DNA from: G963663315 sp965208975
GTDB taxonomy: Bacteria > Pseudomonadota > Gammaproteobacteria > Arenicellales > Poriferihabitantaceae
DNA length: 64,000 nt
Reading direction: 5' to 3'
Assembly (NCBI GenBank): GCA_965208975.1
Contig: CBDBQH010000003.1
Span: 558,001 to 622,000 of the forward strand
Below, piece after piece: positions 8,386 to 17,288 of this stretch; the first letter of the stretch is position 1, and each line of letters opens with the position of its first letter. The notes beneath the pieces were generated by a model. That model was not told the origin of the DNA. It made no database searches and saw only the letters and a list, made by a program, of their open reading frames with translations. Position numbers and translations under genes: made by a program.

Positions 8386-11178
8386 GTGAATGCCGACAAC
8401 CGGACAATTTGTCTGACCATCGTACTGCGCCCCGCAACGGAAATCACCCGTAAATGCCTGGAAAGCGCCGCCCCTTTTATCGACAGTTGGGTAATCCTCA
8501 CCTGCCAACCGCCAGCCGCACATCACTCACCCCTTGAGGGGGAGTCTGCGCCCTGCGCTGGTGGGATCAACAATATCACTCCCCCCTTGAGGGGGAGTCA
8601 GCGCCCCGCGCTGGTGGGGGGACAACTGTCAAAATCCGCCAAACTGATCGCAGAAATCCTCGGCCACCTGCCCGGCCAAACGATACCCCACGACTTGACC
8701 GACTTCGCCACTGCCTGGCGCCATGCTTTCAACCTCGCCGGAGAAATGGCCGACACAGTACTGATGCTGGAGGCGGACGAACGAATACAGTGCCTGGAGC
8801 CCGCTATTTCCCTGCCCCCCGGAGCACAGATCGGCCTCATGGAAATTCGCGCCCCGCGTTTCTCGCTGCATCAACCACGGCTTCTGCGAAGCGATGTTAC
8901 GGTCGAGTTCCTGGATAGCGCCAGCGGACAAGCCGGCCAAATCCTGTTTGACGATCACTATATCTGTGACGCGGCGCCCCATGTCCATATACTGCCCCGC
9001 CTGCGCGATGACGGAATCCGGCTCAGGAAGATTCCCACCCTGAATGACGATATCGCGCGCCTCCATTGCCGGCTGGACTCCGAACCCGCACAAGCCGCAA
9101 CCGCGGCCAGATTCAATATCCTGTTATCCACCGCGCGCGCCTGTCTGCAATCAAATAAAACCAGAAAGGCCGTACAATACTTTCAGGCGGTGGCGGAGCA
9201 GGTGACCGATGGCGGCCAGGCGGATGGGGATATGGCCGATCTTTACTGGCAATCCCGATATTTTCTGGCCGTAATCCACATCTCAAAAAACCGCATCCCG
9301 CCGGCGCTGGACCTGCTCAGCGCCTGTATAGAACAGGACCTTAAGAGGCTGGAACCGTTCATGCGTCTGGCCGAAATCTTCGAAGCCAACAACGAGCCGG
9401 AACGGGCGTTGACCCTGCTTGAGCTGGCGGTTGACGTGCCACAGCCAGCGCTCGCCCGGTATGTCGAACCATCCATCTATCACTATTCGGCGCGGATGAT
9501 GGCGGCAAACTTAAGCGCCGGACTCGGTCGGTCGGATGTCGCGATTGGCCACGCCGACAAGCTGGGCCAACACAAAAACCTGCCGAAAGAAATCGAGAAG
9601 CAACGAAAAGAGTTGCTGGCGGAGCAACACAATATCAAACAAACGCACAGCATCACTCCCCTCCCCGATCGAGCCGGGGACAGGCTCTTGAGGGGGAGTC
9701 GGCGCACTGCGCCGGAGGGGGGAACCCAACCATCAGAGCGAACACAGCCGACGGCATCCCCACCCCCCCCCTTGCCGGATACTTCACCCACCACGGCATC
9801 ATCCGGCGCCGACAGTCAAATCCTCAATAATATCACTTCGCCCCCGGCCCCCCGACTGACGATTGGCATGGCGACCTACGATGATTTTGATGGAGTCTAT
9901 TTCACCATCATGTCGATCATACTGTACCATCGCGCGGCGCTGCCGGACATTGAATTGCTGGTCATTGACAACAACCCCGACTCCAGCCACGGCCAGACTG
10001 TAGCCACGTTTTGCCGGCAGATCGGCCAGATTCGTTACCTCCCCGCCGCAGAATACAAAAGCACCGCGATCAGAGATCGGATATTCGCCGAGGCGCGGGG
10101 GGAATTCGTACTGTGCGTGGACTGCCATGTTTTCCTGCACAATGGCGCGTTAAGCCGTCTGCTGGAATATTGCGCCGATCATCCCGACAGTGTCGACCTG
10201 CTGCACGGGCCGCTATGCTACGACAATTTCAATCTTGATCACCTCAGCACACACATGGAAAAACGCTGGAACGGAGGTTTTTTCGGTGTGTGGGGAACCA
10301 ATCCGCGCGTCAAAAACGGCGATGGCGAACCCTTTGAAATTCCACTACAGGGCATGGGCCTGTTCGCCTGCCGCCGGGCTGCCTGGCCCGGTTTCAACCG
10401 GAAATTTCGTGGATTCGGTGGAGAAGAAGGTTATATCCACGAGAAAATCCGCCAGCAAGGCGGCAAGGTCCTGTGCCTGCCATTCCTGTATTGGTCCCAT
10501 CGTTTTGGACGCCCGAACGGCACCCGCTATGTCAACAGTTGGGAAGACCGCATCCGTAACTACCTGATTGGCTGGGACGAATTGGGAATGCCCGTCACGG
10601 AACTGCTTGAACACTTCTCCCACCACATCAACCCGCAAGCCGCCGCTCAAGCGAACGCATGGTTCATACAGGAGAAGCGCGGCCCGCTCTGGGCATTCGA
10701 TACCATATTCTGGCTGTCGGATTCCGACGATACCTGGCAACGTAACCTGAAAGAGTTGGCAAGCCTTTCCATAGACCGCATCACACAAAAAATAGAACTG
10801 TCAGATGCCCTGGACACCAAAACGGATGATCTGGTCGCGGCCCAGCAACGCATCCTGGACTTGAGTCTCCGGCAAAACCTGGACAATATCGTCATCATCA
10901 ACGGCAGCCGTGAATTTATCAAAAATCCGAGGAAAAAACTCCTTGACAACCAATCGAAACTCGAAGACAAAATGATCGATGTCCTGGCGACAAACCAATT
11001 TTGCCAGAATCCCGACCCTTCAGTCACCGGCAACCCGACCTGTTTAGCGATGGACCACCTGCTGATCATCCGCAACAACGCCTTCCAGGCGGCGCAGGCC
11101 ATCATAACCGCAGGTCAACCCCTGACCCTGACGAACCTCCAGTCCCACCAGCCCAACCTGTCCATCCAGAGACTTTAG
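8386..11178 (+). CDS. Bifunctional-looking protein: GT2-like domain, TPR-like middle, GT2 domain
   Basis: A 930-residue protein. The N-terminus resembles a family 2 glycosyltransferase of the SunS/TPR type (TICLTIVLRPATEITRKCLE; later ADTVLMLEADERIQ). Residues about 225-415 are helical and TPR-like (KAVQYFQAVAEQV, RALTLLELAVDV). From about residue 486 a second GT2 fold begins (PRLTIGMATYDDFDGVYFTI, LLVIDNNPDSS, FVLCVDCHVFLHNG; the usual DxD reads DCH). Two dispersed-repeat insertions are translated in frame at about residues 47-80 and 422-447, the second followed by a Pro/Thr linker. The substrate is unknown; surface glycan or protein glycosylation is inferred. The downstream gene is convergent. 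Confidence 0.8.
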   Translation: MNADNRTICLTIVLRPATEITRKCLESAAPFIDSWVILTCQPPAAHHSPLEGESAPCAGGINNITPPLRGSQRPALVGGQLSKSAKLIAEILGHLPGQTIPHDLTDFATAWRHAFNLAGEMADTVLMLEADERIQCLEPAISLPPGAQIGLMEIRAPRFSLHQPRLLRSDVTVEFLDSASGQAGQILFDDHYICDAAPHVHILPRLRDDGIRLRKIPTLNDDIARLHCRLDSEPAQAATAARFNILLSTARACLQSNKTRKAVQYFQAVAEQVTDGGQADGDMADLYWQSRYFLAVIHISKNRIPPALDLLSACIEQDLKRLEPFMRLAEIFEANNEPERALTLLELAVDVPQPALARYVEPSIYHYSARMMAANLSAGLGRSDVAIGHADKLGQHKNLPKEIEKQRKELLAEQHNIKQTHSITPLPDRAGDRLLRGSRRTAPEGGTQPSERTQPTASPPPPLPDTSPTTASSGADSQILNNITSPPAPRLTIGMATYDDFDGVYFTIMSIILYHRAALPDIELLVIDNNPDSSHGQTVATFCRQIGQIRYLPAAEYKSTAIRDRIFAEARGEFVLCVDCHVFLHNGALSRLLEYCADHPDSVDLLHGPLCYDNFNLDHLSTHMEKRWNGGFFGVWGTNPRVKNGDGEPFEIPLQGMGLFACRRAAWPGFNRKFRGFGGEEGYIHEKIRQQGGKVLCLPFLYWSHRFGRPNGTRYVNSWEDRIRNYLIGWDELGMPVTELLEHFSHHINPQAAAQANAWFIQEKRGPLWAFDTIFWLSDSDDTWQRNLKELASLSIDRITQKIELSDALDTKTDDLVAAQQRILDLSLRQNLDNIVIINGSREFIKNPRKKLLDNQSKLEDKMIDVLATNQFCQNPDPSVTGNPTCLAMDHLLIIRNNAFQAAQAIITAGQPLTLTNLQSHQPNLSIQRL
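8527..8624. repeat. Dispersed repeat pair translated inside the glycosyltransferase gene
   Basis: Two copies of the 'cccttgagggggagt' core with 'gcgctggtggg' arms. Both keep the reading frame, giving SPLEGESAP and TPPLRGSQRP in the protein. Confidence 0.8.
9653..9724. repeat. Second dispersed-repeat insertion in the same gene
   Basis: The core ctcttgagggggagtc is preceded by the 'ccccgatcgagccggggacagg' arm also seen at 5221 and 26850-27090. It is translated as ITPLPDRAGDRLLRGS between the TPR-like and C-terminal GT2 parts. Confidence 0.75.
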
Positions 11179-11211
11179 CTGGACATCACAACCACCACAA
11201 CCGGCCAATAG

Positions 11212-11595
11212 TCAGATCTTGTCAATCAGTGACTTGATATACCCGATATGCGCCGCGACCTCCTCTTCCAGAATGGCTATCTCCGCCAGAATCAGTTTGC
11301 GCGTTTCTTCCACACTTTTATGGGAATCCATTAAATGCCCCAGTTCCGCCACCGCGTTACGAAATTCCGCCGAGCTCTCAAAAATCACTTCCGTTTTACG
11401 GGTTCCGCTATCGACCATGGTTGATTTCTTTAGCTGCGGGAACCGGTATTTCTTGCTCACCGGCAAAATGGAACCCTTCTTGCGATTGTAGGTTATACGC
11501 AGAATATCTGTCCGGTCAGACATGAAAGTGGTAAACCGTTCGATTTGCTCCGGGTTGTGAATGCCCATGGCATCCAGGGCGGGATATTTACTCAT
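11212..11595 (-). CDS. DUF3461 family protein
   Basis: A 127-residue soluble protein opening with MSKYPALDAMGIHNPEQIER and continuing RKKGSILPVSKKYRFPQ, the hallmark of the DUF3461 family of proteobacterial proteins. The C-terminal half is predicted helical and charged (EETRKLILAEIAILEEEVAA). The function is unknown. It lies 41 bp downstream of the ABC ATPase gene on the same strand and could be the last gene of that transcription unit. It converges on the glycosyltransferase gene. Confidence 0.85.
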   Translation of the reverse strand: MSKYPALDAMGIHNPEQIERFTTFMSDRTDILRITYNRKKGSILPVSKKYRFPQLKKSTMVDSGTRKTEVIFESSAEFRNAVAELGHLMDSHKSVEETRKLILAEIAILEEEVAAHIGYIKSLIDKI

Positions 11596-11636
11596 GATAT
11601 TTTCTCTCGAATTAAATCAATGATCGGCATGGATGG

Positions 11637-13544
11637 CTACGCCCTGGCTGCCGGAGATTCGGCGGGTTTACCCTGCCCCAGTCTTTCAAAACCTTTCAGG
11701 ATTTTCTGTGTCTCCTCCTCCTCGGCATGGAGTCTCTCCACACTTAAATGGCAAGCGATCTGATGACCGTCTTCCAGTTCAAGCACCGGAGGCTTTTGCT
11801 GGTCACAGGTGCCCTCAATCCCGCACGGGCAACGATTATAAAATGGGCAACCCACAGCAGTAATTTCGACTCCCTTGGCAATACCCACCGCCATTTCACG
11901 CTTCTTCATGGTATCTTCGAGCCAACCCAGTCTCATTTCCGGAACTGAACTGATCAACAATCGGGTATAAGGATGAAAAGGAGGAGTCAGCACTTCATCG
12001 GTCGGCCCCTGTTCCACCACCCGGCCAGCGTACAGTACGACAATTTCATCCGCGAATGAGGCAACGGTAGACAAATCATGACTGATAAATACGAACGAGA
12101 CCCCCGTCCGGTCGCGCAATGCCGTCAGCAACTTGATGACATTGGCGCCGACTATCGAATCCAGCGCGCTGGTGACTTCATCACACAACATGACCTCAGG
12201 GTTCGCCGCCAGTGAACGCGCCATATTGACCCGTTGTTTCTGGCCACCTGATAATTCCATCGGGTAACGGCTGGCAAACTCCGCTGGCAATTCGACCATC
12301 TCCAGGATTTCCGCCACCTTGGCGTGCCTCTCCTTGCCCTTGAAACCATGATAAAACTCCAGTGGTCGCCCGATAATGTCGCCAATCACCTGCTTCGGGT
12401 TCAATGCGGTATCGGCCATCTGGAACACAAACTGGACCTTTTGCAATTCTTCCCGCTTGCGGTCCAACAATGCGCCTTCAAGCTCCTGGCCTTCCAGTAT
12501 GATTTCTCCTTTCGCCTGCGGCAATAATCCAGCCATGACCCGGGCCAGGGTTGATTTGCCACACCCCGATTCACCGATCACGCCGACCACATGACCATTC
12601 CTGACTTCCACATTCACGTCTCTCAGCACCGGCACCTTGGGCTCGCCGTTGACGATTCCACCATATCCGGCGGTCATGTCCTTCACTTCGATCGCCGCAT
12701 GTTCGCGATCATGTTCGCTGCCCACCTCAACCCCCATTCCCGCAGTCGGGGTCGGGCGCACCGCTGCCATCAGGCGTTTGGTGTAGGCATGCTGCGAGTT
12801 ATTGATGATCTGGTCGGCTGAACCCTGCTCCATCACTTCGCCGCCATAAAGCACCACGATATGATCGGCTACTTGCGCAACGACTGCAAGGTCGTGAGTG
12901 ACATAAATCGCCGCCGAGTTTTCCTCCTGAATCACTTTCTTGAAGGCTTTGAGGACTTCGATCTGGGTGGTCACGTCGAGTGCGGTGGTCGGTTCGTCGA
13001 GAACCATCAGATCCGGTTTGCCGCACAACGCCATGGCCGCCATCAGCCGCTGTAACTGACCGCCGGAGACCTGATGTGGATAGCGAAAACCAATGCGGTC
13101 CGCATCCGGCAACTCCAGCGCATGATACAACTCGACCGACCGCCGGGTCGCCTCCTCCTGATTGAATATGCCGTGCAGAACAGCGGACTCTGTAACCTGT
13201 TCGCCAATGGTGATCGCGGGGTTGAATGTAGCTGCCGCGCTCTGTGCCAGATAAGCGACATTGGCGCCGCGAATTTCACGGGTACGCAACGGCGCCATGG
13301 TCAGCACATCCTCACCATTCAACAGGACTTCACCGCCCGCGAAATGCAGGCCGGGCTTCGTGTAGGCCAGAGAAGCCAGTGAGATCGTGGTTTTCCCGGA
13401 ACCGGACTCGCCGATCAGGGCCACCACTTCACCTTTATGAATATCAAAATCAACCCCTTTGACGATCGGTATTTCTACCCCGTCATCATTGGTTGCGCTG
13501 ATTCTGAGACCTTTGACTTCGAGCAGTTTGTCTTTTTTCTCCAT
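11637..13544 (-). CDS. Dipeptide/oligopeptide-type ABC transporter, fused double ATP-binding subunit
   Basis: About 635 residues with two ABC ATPase cassettes in one chain (DppD and DppF equivalents, as in GsiA/YejF). Each has Walker A (GESGSGKTT; GESGCGKST), a signature (VSGGQLQR; LSGGQKQR), Walker B (LMVLDEPTTALD; VMLCDEVTSALD) and an H-loop. The C-terminus is an oligo_HPY-type tail with clustered Cys (CPFYNRCPCGIEGTC). The start MEKKDKLLEVKGL at 13544 is preferred over an in-frame ATG 18 codons upstream, because it lies 4 bp after the permease stop. It energises import by the permeases at 13549 and 14476. Confidence 0.93.
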   Translation of the reverse strand: MEKKDKLLEVKGLRISATNDDGVEIPIVKGVDFDIHKGEVVALIGESGSGKTTISLASLAYTKPGLHFAGGEVLLNGEDVLTMAPLRTREIRGANVAYLAQSAAATFNPAITIGEQVTESAVLHGIFNQEEATRRSVELYHALELPDADRIGFRYPHQVSGGQLQRLMAAMALCGKPDLMVLDEPTTALDVTTQIEVLKAFKKVIQEENSAAIYVTHDLAVVAQVADHIVVLYGGEVMEQGSADQIINNSQHAYTKRLMAAVRPTPTAGMGVEVGSEHDREHAAIEVKDMTAGYGGIVNGEPKVPVLRDVNVEVRNGHVVGVIGESGCGKSTLARVMAGLLPQAKGEIILEGQELEGALLDRKREELQKVQFVFQMADTALNPKQVIGDIIGRPLEFYHGFKGKERHAKVAEILEMVELPAEFASRYPMELSGGQKQRVNMARSLAANPEVMLCDEVTSALDSIVGANVIKLLTALRDRTGVSFVFISHDLSTVASFADEIVVLYAGRVVEQGPTDEVLTPPFHPYTRLLISSVPEMRLGWLEDTMKKREMAVGIAKGVEITAVGCPFYNRCPCGIEGTCDQQKPPVLELEDGHQIACHLSVERLHAEEEETQKILKGFERLGQGKPAESPAARA

Positions 13545-13548
13545 CGTT

Positions 13549-14463
13549 CTACACCATTTTCTTTGCGAGGCTGCCGCCGGATTTGGCGGAAATATCATCG
13601 ACGATCAAGTTGATAGCGATGGTGAACGTCGCGATAGCGAAAGCCGGCCAGATGGCCGCATAAGAGCCGTAGGTCAAACCGCCCAGGTTTTCACGCACCA
13701 TGGCTCCCCAATCGGACGCCGGAGGCTGGACACCCAGGCCGAGGAAGCTCAGGCTGGAAATAAACAACACGACAAACACCAGCCGCAAACCAAAGTCGGT
13801 CGCTAACGGCATGGCCGCATTGGGCAGCACTTCCGCTTTTATGATCCACCAGACACCTTCCCCTCTCGCTTTCGCCGCTTCTACGAAATCCTGCACCATA
13901 ATGTCCTGACCGAGAGCGCGCGCTATTCGAAACACACTGGTGGCATAGATCACCGCCGCAGTTCCGACCAGTATCGGAATCGAGGAGCCCAGCGCGGCAA
14001 TCACGATCAGGCCGAGCATGATGGTCGGCAACGATAATATCGCGTCGTTGATCCGGCTGATACCCATGTCAATCCATCCTCCCTTGACCGCCGCCAGTAT
14101 ACCGAGCGTGATTCCCATTGCGTAAGCAAGCAATGTGGCGGCCAGTGAAATTCCGATGGTATTTCTGGCGCCGAAAATGACTCTGGAAAAGGTATCCCTT
14201 CCCAGATAGTCCGTGCCCAGATAGAAATTGTCGTAGGCGTCCAGGAAACTGTCTTCACCTTCCATATCCATTTCATGCCAGGGCGCGATGGATGGGCCGA
14301 TGACGCAAATCACCAGCCAGAAAGCGACCACTGCAACCGAGATCTTGCCCACCCATGACAGCTTGATCCGTCTTTTCGGCGGGGCGTCAGGCAACTCATC
14401 ATAGGTATCCAGCTTCGCGATAACCTCTTCTTCTTTTGTTTTCATGTCGTTATTGTCAGTCAT
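13549..14463 (-). CDS. Peptide-type ABC transporter permease, DppC-like
   Basis: A 304-residue inner-membrane permease. After a charged cytoplasmic N-terminus come a first membrane segment (ISVAVVAFWLVICVIGP), the OppC-like 'YLGTDYLGRDTFSRVIFGAR' region and about five further segments. The ATPase-coupling EAA loop reads 'DFVEAAKARGEGVWWIIKAEVLPNA'. It sits 12 bp downstream of the partner permease and 4 bp before the ATPase start, which indicates translation as one operon. Confidence 0.92.
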   Translation of the reverse strand: MTDNNDMKTKEEEVIAKLDTYDELPDAPPKRRIKLSWVGKISVAVVAFWLVICVIGPSIAPWHEMDMEGEDSFLDAYDNFYLGTDYLGRDTFSRVIFGARNTIGISLAATLLAYAMGITLGILAAVKGGWIDMGISRINDAILSLPTIMLGLIVIAALGSSIPILVGTAAVIYATSVFRIARALGQDIMVQDFVEAAKARGEGVWWIIKAEVLPNAAMPLATDFGLRLVFVVLFISSLSFLGLGVQPPASDWGAMVRENLGGLTYGSYAAIWPAFAIATFTIAINLIVDDISAKSGGSLAKKMV

Positions 14464-14475
14464 GGTTATCTCCCC

Positions 14476-15426
14476 CTATTTCGGGTTTCTGAGGCGAGGA
14501 TTGGAAAGGATGGAGGCCACGTCCGCCACCAGTATCAACGCCACATAGGTCGCGCAAAATATCATTGCGCACGCCTGAACCAGAGGCAGATCACGAGTCT
14601 GTACCCCGTCTACCATCAATTTGGCAAGGCCGGGGTAAGCGAATATGGTTTCGACAATAACCACACCGCTGACCAGATAAGCCAGATTCAGGGCAATTAC
14701 ATTGACAATCGGGCCGATCGCATTATAAAAGGCGTGCCGGAGTATGATTCGTCGTCGAGGCACCCCTTTCAATATCGCCATTTCAATGTAGGGCGAATTC
14801 ATCACGTTCAGGATGCCGGCCCGGGTCATCCGGATCATCTGTGCCGAAACCACGATGACCAGGGTAATCAGCGGCATCGCCAGCGCCCCCAGCAATTCAA
14901 AAAAGGTTTCATCGCCCGTCATGTATGCCGTGGAAGGCAACCAATGCAACTCGACCGCCAGAATCAGAACCAGAACCGTGGCGATGAAGAATTCCGGTAC
15001 AGAGATCAGGCTCAACGTACCAAAGGTGACCAGACGGTCCAGCCAGGTTCCCGGGTGCATGGCCGCCCACAGGCCGAGCGCGATCGACAGCGGTATTGAA
15101 ATCGCGGCAACCAGGCCCGACATGACCATGGTATTGCCGAGACGGCCGCTGATCAGACTCGTGATGGTCGCTCCTCCGGCCTTGGATATACCCAGGTCGC
15201 CGGTTGCCATGTTTCCCAGCCAGGAGAAATACTGGACGTACCCCGGCTGATCCAGACCCAGTTCCTTTCTCAAGGCGGCCAGGGTATCCGGGGTTGCGCT
15301 TTGTCCCAGCAGAATCTGGGCAACATCTCCGGGCAGGATACTGGTCGCCAGGAAAACGATCACGGACACCACCAGCAAGGTGCCAAAACCGATTACAATC
15401 CGGCGCAAAACCATTTGCGTCATCAT
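14476..15426 (-). CDS. Peptide-type ABC transporter permease, DppB-like
   Basis: A 316-residue integral membrane protein of the DppB/OppB type. The N-terminal segment reads VIGFGTLLVVSVIVFLATS, the periplasmic loop contains LRKELGLDQPGYVQYFSWLG, and an EAA-type coupling loop is near YIEMAILKGVPRRRIILRHA. It is the first permease after the binding-protein gene, separated from it by an intrinsic terminator-like hairpin at 15474-15513, and heads the permease-permease-ATPase set. Confidence 0.92.
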   Translation of the reverse strand: MMTQMVLRRIVIGFGTLLVVSVIVFLATSILPGDVAQILLGQSATPDTLAALRKELGLDQPGYVQYFSWLGNMATGDLGISKAGGATITSLISGRLGNTMVMSGLVAAISIPLSIALGLWAAMHPGTWLDRLVTFGTLSLISVPEFFIATVLVLILAVELHWLPSTAYMTGDETFFELLGALAMPLITLVIVVSAQMIRMTRAGILNVMNSPYIEMAILKGVPRRRIILRHAFYNAIGPIVNVIALNLAYLVSGVVIVETIFAYPGLAKLMVDGVQTRDLPLVQACAMIFCATYVALILVADVASILSNPRLRNPK

Positions 15427-15473
15427 AAGCTATGTCCCTCCTGAAATTGTAGTTAATGTCCTGATAGACAGGC

Positions 15474-15513
15474 TAAAAAAACGGCCTGCATAAAGAGTTG
15501 CTTATGCAGGCCG
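15474..15513 (-). terminator. Intrinsic terminator/attenuator between binding protein and permease
   Basis: On the reverse strand a GGCCTGCATAA...TTATGCAGGCC stem is followed by seven T. It lies downstream of the substrate-binding-protein gene and upstream of the first permease. Partial termination here would give more binding protein than membrane subunits. Confidence 0.85.
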
Positions 15514-15563
15514 CAATCAGTCGTCAAATCGGGAATCTGTAATCTCGTAAATTGAGTCCCCAA

Positions 15564-17195
15564 TCAGGCCAGCCAGCAGAATTCAGGCCATTCACTTGCG
15601 CCTACCTGTCCCAGTGGAACGGTTGGCACTCCCATGACGTTATCAGCGATCGCATCATTGATATTGGTGAAGGCGGGAATCACCATACCACTGCCATTGT
15701 GGATCAGGGTTTGCATTTCGCAATACATCGCATGACGTTTGACCGGGTCGGTTTCCGCCAGTGAGAGTGTAAGCAATTCACCCATACGCTCATTGTTCCA
15801 GTAAGTATCATTCCAGGCCGCGCCGGGGCCGAACTGGATCGCCATTTGTGAATTGGCCGTCGGGCGCATGTTCCAGGTTACCACATTCAGTGGTTCGACC
15901 ATCCACACGGCGCCCCAGTATCCGTCCGTAGGCACTTTCTTGATTTGCAGGTCGAATCCGATCTTCGCGCAGTTCGCCTGGGCCAGCAGACAGACATCCT
16001 CGACGCCGGGTACGACAGGAGCGACATACAGTTCGGCGCTGCTGATTCCGGATTTCTTGAAGTAGTCCTTCGCTCTGTCCGGGTCAAACTCACGTTGTGG
16101 CAGTTCCGAACAAAAATCCGGCCCGTGCGCGGCCATGATCGGCGTATCATTGCCGATCGAACCCTTGCCTTTCAGGATTTTCCTGACGATACGTTCACGG
16201 TCCATGATATATTGCATACCCTTGACGAAATCATCGTTTTCGCCCGGCGCGGTATTTTTCAGGATGCAGATGCTGACCTGGGTCGCCGCCGGTATCGACA
16301 GCAAGGTAACCCCGTCCCCCTCTTCAATCTGACGAAACGCCTTCGGTTCGATGCTTGAAACCATCTGCATATCGCCAGCAAGCAGGGCATTCACGCGGGC
16401 AACCGGGTCGGTGATCGCGGTGATTTCACAAGCGTCCAGATTGGCGCCTTCGCGCCAGTAGTTTTCATTACGCTTGTGGACGGATTTCACGCCGGGTTCA
16501 AACGATTCCAGGGTAAACGGGCCGGTGCCGTTACCCTCACCCGTCGTGCCATTCTTGACAATCTTGGTCTGGAACAATCCGAGCAGGGTCGGCAAATCCG
16601 CATTCGGTGAATTCATCACTGCCCGCACTTCATGAGAACCCATTTTCTTCCACTCTCCGACCGAAGCCAGAACCGACTTGATGACCGAAGTGGAGTCGTC
16701 ACCCAAATGGCGGTTCATACTGTAAACCACATCGTCCGCAGTCAATGGCGACCCGTCATGAAATTCGACGCCCTTGCGGATTTTGAAGTTCCACTCGGTG
16801 GCGTCACTGTTCGGCTCGAATGCTTCCGCCAGTTCAGGCTGGGGAACCAGTTCATTGGAATGCTGAACCAGGCTGTTATAGGTGGCGCGTCCACGAGAGT
16901 AGTCAATGTTCGAGGTAAACTGTGTCGGGTCCAGTTGATCATCCGGGCCGTGCAGGTTGGACGCCATGCGGATACTGCCGCCCTTTTTCGGGGTCATGGC
17001 CATCGCTGCCCCGCCGCTACTCAACAGGTTCTGCGCCGTAGCCATTGAAACACCGGTCACTGCCATCAGTTTCAGCACATCGCGCCGGGAATAACGGCTT
17101 TTCACAGCTTTTTCGACCAGTCCCTTATCGTAAGCGGACAGATCGGAATAGTTTAGCTCTCCCGGAACACTTTCAGGGGTTATCGTTTTTTTCAT
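15564..17195 (-). CDS. Periplasmic solute-binding protein, family 5 (peptide type), Tat-like signal
   Basis: A 543-residue extracellular solute-binding protein of the DppA/OppA family (SBP_bac_5), with features such as GVEFHDGSPLTADDVVYSMNRH and NENYWREGANLDACEI. The N-terminus is unusual: about 35 charged residues, then SRRDVLKLMAVTGVSMATA, a twin-arginine motif with a hydrophobic stretch and a probable cut near AMAMT. Export folded by Tat is therefore likely. The substrate (peptide, opine or another organic cation) cannot be read. It is the first gene of the importer operon and divergent from malonyl-CoA decarboxylase. Confidence 0.9.
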   Translation of the reverse strand: MKKTITPESVPGELNYSDLSAYDKGLVEKAVKSRYSRRDVLKLMAVTGVSMATAQNLLSSGGAAMAMTPKKGGSIRMASNLHGPDDQLDPTQFTSNIDYSRGRATYNSLVQHSNELVPQPELAEAFEPNSDATEWNFKIRKGVEFHDGSPLTADDVVYSMNRHLGDDSTSVIKSVLASVGEWKKMGSHEVRAVMNSPNADLPTLLGLFQTKIVKNGTTGEGNGTGPFTLESFEPGVKSVHKRNENYWREGANLDACEITAITDPVARVNALLAGDMQMVSSIEPKAFRQIEEGDGVTLLSIPAATQVSICILKNTAPGENDDFVKGMQYIMDRERIVRKILKGKGSIGNDTPIMAAHGPDFCSELPQREFDPDRAKDYFKKSGISSAELYVAPVVPGVEDVCLLAQANCAKIGFDLQIKKVPTDGYWGAVWMVEPLNVVTWNMRPTANSQMAIQFGPGAAWNDTYWNNERMGELLTLSLAETDPVKRHAMYCEMQTLIHNGSGMVIPAFTNINDAIADNVMGVPTVPLGQVGASEWPEFCWLA

Positions 17196-17288
17196 GTTTA
17201 ATACTCCAGTTTCATAATTATGATGAGGTCATTATACACAAAATCCACAAAAATCCCTAAAAAATCCGAATATGTCATAATTCGCCAG

